Below, in pieces: positions 48,201 to 60,200 of a stretch of DNA of 64,000 bases. Numbering within the stretch: position 1 is the stretch's first letter; each line of letters begins with the position of its first letter. Made by a program: the position numbers and the translations under genes. The notes below the pieces were generated by a model, which was given only the letters and a program-made list of their open reading frames with translations, was not told the origin of the DNA and did no database searches. The DNA is from Fragum whitleyi (Eukaryota; Mollusca; Bivalvia; Cardiida; Cardiidae). Where the stretch lies: contig OX411557.1 of NCBI GenBank assembly GCA_948146395.1, forward strand, positions 35,690,077-35,754,076, in the 5' to 3' direction.

Positions 48201-51200
48201 TCAAATCTTAGAAAAACCTTGTATGCACTCTAGAGGCCACATTTTTTGCCCCTTCAACCTGAATTTTGGTCAGAATGATTGTCTTGATGAAATCTCGGAC
48301 AAGTTTGAAATTGGGTCAACTGGGGTCAAACAAGGTCACGGGGTCAAATCTAAGAAAAACCTTGTATACAGTCTAGAGGCCACATTTTTTGCCCAATCAA
48401 CCTGAAATTTGGTCAGAATGATTGTCTTGATAAAATCTCAGACAACTTCGAAATTGGGTCAACTGGGGTCAAAAACTAGGTCACAGGGTCAAATCTAAGA
48501 AAAACCTTGTATGCACTCTAGTGGCCACGTTTATTGCCCAATCAACCTAAAATTTGGTCAGAATGAATGTCTTGATGAAATTTTGGACAAGTTCAAATTT
48601 GGGTCATCTGGGGTCAAAATCTAGGTCACAGGGTCAAATCTAAGAAAATCCTTGTAGGCACTCTAGAGGCCATATTTTTTGCCCAATCAACCTGAACTTT
48701 GGTCAGAATGATTGTCTTGATGAAATCTCAGACGAGTTCGAAATTGGGTCAACTGGGGTCAAAAACTAGGTCATGGGGTCAAATCTAAGAAAAACCTTGT
48801 ATGCACTGTAGAGGCCACATTTTTTGCCCGATTAACATGAATTTTAGTCATAATGATTGTCTTGATGAAATCTCAGACAAGTTTGAAATTGGGTCAACTT
48901 GGGTCAAAAACTAGGTCACGGGGTCAAATCTAAGAAAAACCTAGTATGCACTCAAGAGGCCACATTTTTTGCCTGATCAACATGAATTTTGGTAAGAATG
49001 ATTGTCTTGATAAACTCTTGGACGAGTTTGAAATTGGGTCAACTGGGGTCAAAAACTAGGTCACAGGGTCAAATCTAAGAAAAATCTTGTATGCACTCTA
49101 GAGGCCACATTTTTTGTCCGATCAACCTGAATTTTTGTCAGAATGATTGTCTTGATGAAATCTCGGACAAGTTCGAATTTGGGTCAACTGGGATCAAAAA
49201 CTAGGTCATGGGGTCAAATCTAAGAAAAACCTTGTATGCACTCTAGAGGCCACATTTTTTGCCCCTTCAACCTGAATTTTGGTCGGAATGATTATCTTGA
49301 TAAAATCTCAGATGAGTTTGAAATTGGGTCAACTGGGGTCAAAAACTAGGTCACAGGGTCAAATCTTAGTAAAACTTTATAGGCACTCTATTTGCCATGT
49401 TTATTGCCCAATCAACCTGAAATTTGGTCAGAATGATTGTCTTGATGAAATCTCAAATGAGTTCAAATTTTGGTCAACTGGGGTCAAAAACTAGGTCACA
49501 GGGTCAAATGTTAGAAAAACTTTATCACTCTAGAGGCCACATTTTTTGCCCGATCAACCTGAATTTTGGTCAGAATGATTGTCTTGATGAAATCTCGGAT
49601 GAGTCTGAAATTGGGTCAACTGGGGTCAAAAACTAGGTCACGGGGTCAAATCTAAGAAAAACCTTGTATGCAGTCTAGAGGCCACATTTTTTGCCCGATC
49701 AACCTGAAATTTGGTCAGAATGATTGTCTAGATGAAATCTCAGACGAGTTTGAAATTTGGTCATCTGAGGTCAATAACTAGGTCACGAAATCAATTATAA
49801 AAATCCTTGTAAATCAACCTTAAAATTGTAAAAAAAGGATTCTCAATTTGGATTGAAGCAACAGCTTTGTATAGCTCAGTCATTCATCATTCTATTTCTC
49901 ATACTTCATTTGAAAATTTTAGACAGTTCATTCAGGTGAGCGATTAAGGGCCACTATGGCCCTCTTGTCAAAATATTGTAATATTACCCTTGAGTCATTT
50001 GGACTCCTTACTTGCAAATGGAAAGAGTCCAACTGGTAAATAAGGAGTCTCGGACTCCCGGACTCCCCTTAGTGTCAAACCCTGAGGATTTAAGTTAGGA
50101 ATAATAAATATTTAGATTTGAAAACCAAAATACGCTCTCTATCTGTATAACTGTGGTAAATTCCATGTGGTAAAAGGGGTGTGGAAATACGCTTCTTATC
50201 TACTTGGCCCTAGGCAAGTAAAACATGATTTTCTTCTTGTCCAGGGTCAACATGAACTTGCCTGCAAAAAAAAAAATAGAATAGTAAATAAGAGAATTTA
50301 TAGTTTTTAAAGAAGTAAATGCTGGAACCCAGCATTTTCTTAATTGAAAACAATATTTTCTACCTTTTGTTACAAATATTTGGCTTATAAATCTCTTACT
50401 TCTATCAAGCACCATTCCAAGATTTGTCCTCTATTTACTTATCAAAGGACAAGTGGGGAAGATAAATGTACAAGTCGGGCATGAGAATTCCACACCCCTG
50501 ATCTTACCCCTCAGAGGCCCTAATGGGAGTTGAATGAGATTTACTTTTATGCTACTTTCAATTATTGTCATCGTAATTGTGTATAATCTATTTCTATATC
50601 TTCTCTTGGAACAATGTCTTAGAAATGTTTTTAAAATCTACAAAGAACATGTATTTTACATTTAGATTTTTTTTCAGTGTATGAAGCCATGTGCTATGCC
50701 AGTGAGAGAATTAGTCGAGAAAAGTTGTGATATTTGTGAGGTAAGAAATGTTTGAATGTGGCGTCACAGATATTGTGATTATTAAAGAGTTTATAATTAT
50801 GGGTGTAGAGGGAGTTGGCAATGGGGATTGTGGACCTTCCCCTTGTTTTAAAGATATGAAGTAAGCTATTGATTTGTCAAATTTAAGATAATGAATCAGA
50901 TGCATCTTAAAAAGCTTTGACCCTTAGAAATTTCTTTCAAGGGGGTCACAATGACCCCCTTGGAAGAAATTTCTAAGGGTCAAGATAAGATATTATCAGA
51001 TATTTGGGGGTCAAAACCCTGGTTTAAGGGTCAAACACAAGCCCTGATGTCATTATATTCCCTCTATTAGACAGGCCTCAATCGTATTTGTTTGCATTTT
51101 CAGAAAATATTTTGTTATAGTTCTATTACATGCCTCTAAAATCCAAGTTTGTATTAACAAGTGCTGAGAAAAAATCTCTTCTTTATGGCGACAGGGGACT

Positions 51201-54200
51201 TCATTGTAAGATTTGTAATGATTTAATTCCCTTCGAAAAAATACTGTAAAGAAGAGTCTGGTGGCCAGACTACCCCTCTTTCTGTTGTTTTGTCCTAAAA
51301 GGAGCTCTTTTGTTGGCTTTGTGAATATTCACAGAAATAGCATAAACAAAAATTCTAGTTGAAGAATCATTTTTCCCCCCTGATTTAAGGACCTTTTCTC
51401 TTCAACAATTATTGTATTGCTATTTACTATTTGACACATGCCAGTCTTTCAGATCATTATACTTATTAGGAAATTGGGTTAAAAGCTGCATGTTGAAAAC
51501 TAAAACTGTGACTCACTTTGCCAGTGTTGTCACTTCATAAACCTAGTAACTACAGCTTTGATGGACACTATACCTAGAATGATTTAGAAGTAAAACAGAT
51601 ATTCATGATGTTTTGGTACGAGTGGGAAGACAACAAGATATTTAGGCTTTTCAAGGAGGTTTTTAACAGTTCCTGTGTTATTCTTATCTTGAATTCAACC
51701 ACTTTGATTCAGTCAATGACATTTTTTCTAAAGCCACTCCTATTGGGGGTGTTTCTGAATGATGCACTTGTTCCTACTCTACATAGATCATTTACAGATC
51801 TTTACATAGATCATGTGTGGATCTTTAAATTGGATCTGATTTTATTAGAGGCTACAAATTTTCTGAAATTCTTGCAAAAAAATGGTTGATTTTGACATCC
51901 AAAGAGGGGAATGGGGTTATATCAAAGCATGGGGCTCTATTAAAAATTTTTACAGTATAGTAGATAGAACTAATAATCAAGCAACCACTCGTTGGACCCC
52001 TGAAAACAGCTGTTGCTTTGTGGATTTTTAGCTCACCTGAGCACATCGTGCTCAAGGTGAGCTTTTGTGATCATTGAATGTCCGTCGTCCGTCGTGTGTC
52101 GTCCGTCGTCTGTCGTCCGTCGTGCGTCGTCAGGCGTCAACAATTTAAGTGTTTACACTCTAGAGGCCACAAATATGAACCAATCATAATGAAACTTGGT
52201 CAGAATGATTTGTCATGTCACAAGGATGAACCCTATTGAAAATGGGAAGGATCCGTGCCATATCACAGGAAAAGGAGCCTTAATGACATTTTTCTTGTTT
52301 ACACTCTAGAGGCCAAAAATAAGGCCCAATCTTCATTAAACTTGGTCAGAATGTTGGCCAGGTCACAAGGATGAACCCTATTGAAAATGGAAATGATACG
52401 TGCCATATCACGGGAAAAGGAGCCTTAATGACAATTTTCTTGTTTACACTCTAGAGGCCACAAATACGGTCCAATCTTAATGAAACTTGGACAGAATGAT
52501 TGTCAGGTCACAAGGATGAACCCTATTGAAGATGGGTAGGATCTGTTCCATATCACGGGAATAGGAGCCTTAAAGACATTTTTCTTGTTTACACTCTAGA
52601 GGCCACAAATATGGTCCAATCTTTATGAAACTTGGTTGGAATAATTGTCAGGTCACAAGGATGAACCCTATTGAAAATGGGAAGGATCTGAGTCATATCA
52701 CAGGAAAAGGGACCTTAATGACAATTTTCTTGCTTACGCTCTAGAGGCAACAAATATTGTCCAATCTTTATGAAACTTGGTCAGAATGTTTGTCAGGTCA
52801 TAAGGATGAACTCTAATGAAAATGAGAAGGATCAAGGCCAAATCACAGGAAAAGGGGCCTTAATGACAATTTTCTTGTTTACGCTCTAGAGGCCATAAAT
52901 ATAATCCAATCTTCATGAAACTTGGTCAGAATGATGCCTAGGTCACAAAGATGAACCCTATCAAAAATGGGAAATATCCATGCCATATCACGGGAAAAGG
53001 GGCCTTAATGACAATTTTCTTGCTTACACTCTAGAGGCCACAAATATGGTCCAATCTTTATGAAACTTGGACAGAATGTTAGCCAGGTCACAAGGATGAG
53101 CCCTTTTGAAAATTTGAAGGATCTGTGTCATATAATGGGAAAAGGGGCCTTGTTGATACTCTAGAGACCACTAGTTTTAAAAGTACAATTACGATTTGCT
53201 GGAAAATTTGATAATAGTTTATTTAGACAAAGATACACAGGTGAGCGATATAGGACCATCATGGTCCTCTTGTTTGTTTAATTCCTTTTTTGAGCAATTA
53301 AATCTAAATCAGAAGCTTCATTTATTTTCCTCTTGTATATAAATTCCAACATATTTTATTCTCAGTTAAATCTAATGATTTTAAACTCATTAGAAATGTC
53401 TTATTGGGATGGTTTGAACACTTATATTTCGTTTTATGATGTTCCTAATGTACAAAAAGCTTAGCAAACTGTATAGTCTAATATCAGACTGATCTCTAAG
53501 CTTTCACTTATATCAAAATTGGATGTGGATTTCCTCTAAACAATACCTCAAATTTAAGGGAAAAGGACCTTAAAGACATAAGTTTGTTTTTTTTTTTAAA
53601 TCAGAAAATGCATACTGAATGAAAGCTTCCTGACCATGTTATGTATAGCTCCCGGGAGTGTTTTTTAGGAAAAATACATAATTATATAATAATTTAGCCC
53701 AGATATTCTTTAAACGATGTGTTGCTGTTAGTGCTATTTGAATTAGTTATAGACATAAGTCAAAGGTCAAGGTCACGTAACAATGTTAAATGTTTTTGGG
53801 GAAGACATTTACTGTGTTTTTTCCTGACAAACAATCTATTTTTATCCTATTTCAAATGTGATTGTAAAAGCAAGGGTGTAACTACAAATAAATCCTTTTT
53901 CAAAAAATAGATGAATGATCATAACATCGAAACTACAGCTTGTTCAAGCTGTAATTTCGATGTATTGATTATTCACCAACGTTCAAATCAATAAAAAGGT
54001 GAGCGGAGAGAAGGCATGTACGTATCTTTTGTCACAGTCCACATTATTACGTAAGCCCTAAAGTATATTCTTTGGTGGTTGCCCATTGACTGAGTAATAA
54101 TTTCAAAGTCCTAGTTACGCAATGAAGGTGTAAAACCCAGTAAAGAAGTCTGGAATGTTGAAGATAAATAATTTGGTGCAGTATTTACAGTTTATCATTT

Positions 54201-57200
54201 AAATTTCATGAATTAATCTTTCTCAATTATAATGTGTCCTGCCATAAAAAAGTGACTACCGCTATCTGCAAATTGTTTGATAGATTAACCATGGTCATTT
54301 GCTTAATTTTCCATTAACCCTTGTAATGTTGAATAAGAATTAATGTAAAATTGCCTTAAAATCAAAGTGTTGAAACAAGTGTAGTACATCTTATTGGGAT
54401 GAGCCGCTGTTGGCTCAGATGAAATGTTGTGGTTGCACTGGTGTGAAAAATGAAAGTAAACCATGTGTAGGTGCACCAGTCACCTACATATAACTGCAAT
54501 AATGTTGAAAGAAGTGTAAATTCCCATACAACCAAACAAAATTATCAGGCTCAGACTTACCCTTTGTATTACTATCTCAGGGACGATATATCATTTCCTG
54601 AAGTTCAGGAGTGACATTGCTGGAATTTGAGATAAACAAATTAAAATATATTTCTTCCATGGGTGAACAATAAGGGCATTGATACAGGAAATTTATAGAA
54701 ACTGAAATCTGGCACTTAATGGCAATCAAGATGTTGGCATCAGTTTATCTAATGAGTTTTCATGATGATTGAATTATACAATCATGTCCTTGGAATTTCA
54801 AGACTGCAAAAAAAAATAATCTGGGGGAAAGTTTTGCATGCTTGAAAATGCGTACATTTTTAATCAATTGAAAGGAAAAGATGAATAATTATTTCTGTAG
54901 TTTTAATTGGTGTATAGTGCTGTCAAAATAAAAATATTGAATATAACTGCTAACCATTATGTTGAAATAATTTATAGAGAGATCATTCCCATAGGCATCC
55001 GCTTTCTGTTGGTGCCCTAAAAAGTCGCTTAACACAAGTTTTACTGTAAAATTAATGTTCCTTGGGTGACCCTTTACCTAAATTGTTCAAGAAATTTTGA
55101 TTGACCCCCCAATATGGGCGTGGCAGGGTGGGACTTATTTTGAGCCCAAAATCTTTGAATGACATCTCCTCCTGAACCAAATGGCTGATTTCAACCAAAC
55201 TTTACCAGAATGTATCTGGGGTGACCCTTTTGAAAAATTGTTCCTGAAATTTTGATTGGCCCCCAAATATGGGCGTGGCAGGGCGGGGCTTATTTTGAGC
55301 CCAAAATCTTTGAATGACATCTCCTCCTGAACCAAAGGGCTGATTTTAACCAAACTTTACCAGAGTGTATCTGGGGTGACGCTTTTGAAAAATTGTTCCT
55401 GAAATTTTGATTGACCCCCAAATATGGGCGTGGCAGGGCGGGGCTTATTTTGAGCCCGAAATCTTTGAACTTCTCCTCCTAAACCACTGGGCTAATTTCA
55501 ATAAAACTTTACCAGAATGTTCCTTGGGAGACCCTTTCCAAAAGGTTCTCCCAAAATTTTGATTGGCCCATAAATATGGGTGTGGCAGGGTGGGGCTTAT
55601 TTTGAGCCCGAATTCTTTGAACGACATCTCCTCCTGAATCACTGGGCTGATTTCAATGAAATTTTACCAGAATGTTCCTTCTGTGACCCTTTTGAAAAAT
55701 TGTATGCGAAATATTAATTAGCCCATAAATATTGGCATGTCAGGTCGTGGCTTATTTTGAGCCCGAAATCTTTGAACTATATCTCCTGATGAAGGCTGGG
55801 CCAATTCAATGAAACTTGAAAATTTGGTGCAATGCGAGCCATACCCAGTTAACTGGTTAAAAAGGTCTTAAAAGATTTCAAAGTGTTGTTTTCATTCAAA
55901 GAAAGATTCATTTAATGCATGTCTAATGATGTTAAAGCCAGTGGAGCGATACAGGCCCTCTTGAGCCTCTTGTTAATTTCATACCTCAATGAAATCACAA
56001 AGAGTCTATTGATATCTTATAATTTGTTGAAGAAAAAATATAAAGATTTACTCCCCAATGCATGGATTGTTTATGAGACTACTTTTCACAGAAGATAACA
56101 AAAATGCTGCATAATCAAAATTGTTTCCATTGAATAATGAAACCAATTTTAAGCCAATCAGAATGCACAAATCTTGGTGAAACAATGAAAGTTAGATCCA
56201 TGCAAAAATTATCTGATTTATAGTTTACAGAACTCTAACTTGAAATAATTACAATTACAATTAAACATTTGCGGGGATGCAGAATTTCCCATACCATACT
56301 TCTTTGACATGGGCTTCTCTGCCTAATGACAAGGGCATTTTTCTTTGCTTTTGGTCCATGGACAAGTAAATACTAGGAAAAATCTTTGAATGCTCTTGTT
56401 AGTTCAATGCCTACAATTATTCTCTTCATCACTTATTATATATGATGCTTAAATAGAAAAAAATGTCTTCCTTTCAGAATGATGAGAGTGAGTGTAAGAA
56501 GTCCTGTTATAATTATATCCATACCAGGAAGGCTGGAGATTGCCCTAGTCCACAGTCTGCTATAGGGTTTGAGGCTGTATGTTTGGTGGCCTGTCAGATA
56601 GACAGTGATTGTGGGGACAATAAAAAATGTTGTCCTAACACATGTGGTTATACCTGCAGGAAACCTGACTACAAAGGCTATGGTAAGTGATTGTGGAGAC
56701 AATAAAAATGTTTTCCTAACACATGTGGCTATACCTGCAGGAAACCTGACTAAAAGGCTATGGTAAGCTTTCAATTGAGCCTGTGTGTGACATTTCCAAC
56801 AATTTGAAATTTTCCTGAAGTGCAAACATTGAGTAGCATTGAGTAGCTTTGACAGCCACATACTGTAAATATAAAGTTTTTCATTTACCTTAATTAGAGA
56901 GATTGAGTCAGTAGCTGAAACTCACTGCTTCAAAATTTTACTGTGTGGTCACAGACTAAAGACATGCTTTTTTTTTTAATGTTTTGCCGATAAACCTTTT
57001 GCCTCTTGTTAAAGTTTGATTTGATTTAAAGTATTTGTTGCTGAGAAGCCATCAACAATTATCAATTAACAGTCCATTTCTATATAAGATTTATTGATTG
57101 TTAATCCCCCAGTGGGTATTGGCTTGTAAGTAAGTTCTCATATAAATGAAAAAGTAAATGAAAAATATGGTTAAATCTTTTGGTAATTTCAATGATTTTG

Positions 57201-60200
57201 TGGTCTGAAATTACTAAGTGACTTTTACAGAAAAATCACTTTCTTTAATGCAAGGATTATTGAGAAATAACAGTAGATAGTCATTTGATAAACTTACTGC
57301 CTATATCCAGTGATTCTATCATAAAACTTATGACCTGCATTTGTTCTTTACACCCTATCTAACATTATCTAATTAGAGCCTAATTGTTGCATAGCAATCA
57401 CAAGCAAAATGACATGCTTTAGAACTCAGCTGAGCAAGAAGTGCTCAAGGTGAGCTATTGTGATCGTCTAATGTCCGTCATCAGTAGTGCATTGTCCGTT
57501 TTCCACAATTTCTTTAAACATCTCCTTCTTAACCCGGAAGGCCAATTTTGACGAAACTTAGCAGGGATGTACCTTGTTTCAAGCTCTACCAAAGTTGTTC
57601 AAATAATTTAAATCAACCCTTAACTTTCCCTTTACTCTTAACAAAAAGGGTGAAAATAGGAAAATCTTCAAAAATCTTCTTCTCTGCAACCAGAAGGCAG
57701 ACAGCTTTCATATTTGGTATGTAGCATCATGTAGTGGGCCCCTACCAAGTTTGTTCAAATCAAGACCCGGGGATCATATTTGGGCTCCACCTAGTGCATC
57801 TCTTTTAGCTCATCTGAGCATGATGGGTGAAAATAGGATAATCTTCAGAAATCATCTTCTCTGAAACCAGAAGGCAGACAGCTTTCACATTTGTTATGTA
57901 GCATCATCTAGTTGACCTCTACCAAGATTGTTCATACCAAGACCCTGGGGTCAAATTTAAGCTCCACCAGGGTGCATCCTTTTTTACATAGAATCAGAGA
58001 GCGAAAAGGCATATCTTTCTTGCTTTTGGCTGAAAACATTCCATAGTATTGATCTTATGTAGAAATTATCTCCTTGTTGACATCTGCCTATTTAATTAAT
58101 GTGATGTCCCAGGGGTCAAAGAGACTCAGGTGAGCAATCTATAACCATCATGGTCCTCTTCTTTTTGGAGTAAGACTAATATTTTATTTTGTGAACAACA
58201 AAAGCTATGCAGTGGTCCCACCACTCATGAAAATATAGCTATTGCTGTTCACTCAATGAATGATAAACCGATCTTACACTGAAACAAACAATTGTCCACT
58301 ATATAATCAACTGGTAAACATATAAGATATGTTCTGTTTCAGATTTACCACAAATTCCTTCGAACATCTCTTTGCAAGAGAAGAGACAAGGGAAGTCACT
58401 CAAAGTGACCTGGAAGTCACAAGGGACAGAACCCAGTCATACAATTGGGTTGTATGTAATAGAAATAAGAAATACCACCAACTTAGTGCCAACTTTTGAT
58501 GATAATTCACCTTGGACAATACTCTCTGTGGTCAGTTGGTTTACCTTTCTGTCTTGATAAATTGTATGCCCTAGCATGGATATATGGGGGCATATTGGTT
58601 AATTGTCTTGTCTGTTTTGTCGGTTTATCTGTTGGTCCACTATTATGTTCCCCATTTTACATTTAGTGGTAACTTTTAATAGGTAAGGTCATCAGTCAAG
58701 GTCATTGTGTCAAGGTCATATGTATTGAAATTTTAACTCGACATTAAATTTGGTTGTATAGTTGAATGTCAAATTAAATTTAGATTTGCTTTTGGTTACA
58801 GTATAGTATCAAACTATTGTTTAAAAATATGGCAGTGGGGCGCTGGCTTTTTACAAACATATATCATTTAACAAATTCCTAGTTGTTTTTTTTTAAATAC
58901 ACTTAATTAAATGTTAAGGTCAAGGTCATCTGACAAGATCATGATTAGACAAAAATGGAAAAGTTGGCAAAATTTATGAATGGCAAGTGGGTGCAATTTG
59001 AAAAGGAATGATCCCTTGGTAGAAATTATAGAATAGTTTGAAATCATAATGTGATTTTAAACAATTTTGTGTTTTGAAAGATGCATGGTTTGTCTATATG
59101 ATTTCATTATTCTCAACCAAGCAATAAAAATATATTTATTGCATAATTTATGAACCCTGCACTTCTTGTCCTATTACACTGATGAATGGAGCATCTTTAT
59201 AAAATGTTACCCCATACACATTATCAGGACAATCCTAAACCCAAATGAAAATATATTTGAAAAAGAATCTTAGTTTCAGAGAAGGACAACATAAGGTCAC
59301 ATTTCAAAATTTCCAATAGAATATTCTAGATCAGATAAAAGCCTAGTGTAAGGAGTTTGACTTGTTAGTCTTGTGCAAACCACAGAGTGTTACTTTGGCT
59401 CTCACTTAGCATACTACCCAGAAGGTCCCTTATTACCTGACACGTTGCATATTTATTATTTCAGACCATGTCAGTATCAGCATGGGTACAGCAAGTCCAT
59501 GCTGGTCATTTCTACCAGTTTAGGGTTGCCATGGTAACAGAAAATGGAACTCAGGGATTTTCTTCCATTTCTTCGCCATTTATTTCATCTAGACGTAAGT
59601 TCTCAATCAGTAATAGTCATGATACAATTAAGATAAAAAAGCAAAAATTAAGGATGCTGTGAAAATTTAGACCATTACACTCATCTAGTTCAATTGCATA
59701 AATCTACCTGCTATTTAGGAAGAGATTACTAAATTTACGAACAAATTGAAATCAGTAGAGTCAAAACTATTATACTGATAGTCAGATAAATTCTGTGTAC
59801 AGTATGTTCATATGCTTTGTTAAGCCTTGATTTGTTATGGCATGGGGGCTTGCATAGGAAATGTAGAACAATCAAGGTCCATCTTTGTCCTCTTAAACTT
59901 TTGTTTTTTAGTTCCACTGGCCAAAAGGCCAGCGGGCTATTGTCATGGCAGGGTGTCCGTCGTCCATGTGTCCGTGTCCATGTGTCCATCTGTAAACTTT
60001 TACTTCAAAAAATCTTCTCATAAAGTACTGGTTGGATTCCAATCAAATTTCACAGGAATGTTCCTTGAGTGACCCTCTATCAGATTCCTTCAAAGAAGTT
60101 TGATAGGTTGAAAATCATGGCTGTAGTAGGTGTGGCTAATTTCCATATATGGTAATAGGTGACTTTTGTCAGAAACTAATTGATGGATATCAACCAAATT

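Larger units (their letters stand above)
47397..50084. mobile_element. CAGGG-ended element with GGAGTCC motifs, nested
   Basis: Inverted ends CAGGGGTTGACACTAA and CAGGGTTTGACACTAA. Subterminal AAGGAGTCC/GGACTCCT motifs in both orientations lie at both ends. The flanks suggest duplication of AGGA(A/T). It contains a 24-bp-arm hairpin and the tandem-repeat element 47684-49968. Confidence 0.8.
47263..50147. mobile_element. MITE (CAGATA-GAGGGG family) split by nested insertions
   Basis: Left end CCAGATGAGAGGGGGTAA and right end TACGCTCTCTATCTGTA match 27445-27615. The central hairpin TTGTTGGTACTCATTT...AAATGAGTACCAACAA (47323-47380) lies just before the inserted element. Confidence 0.8.

Noticed and set aside
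47487..49636. Several 68-94-codon frames sharing the same peptide
   Set aside because: The 145-bp monomer is not a multiple of three, so the shared peptide only recurs between stops; these are tandem-repeat artefacts.
51605..51889. 94-codon plus-strand frame in intron 3 of the anosmin gene
   Set aside because: No conserved motif, and inclusion as an exon would not match the anosmin domain order between exons 3 and 4.
56436..56861. 141-codon minus-strand frame
   Set aside because: Antisense shadow of the WAP exon and its partial duplicate.
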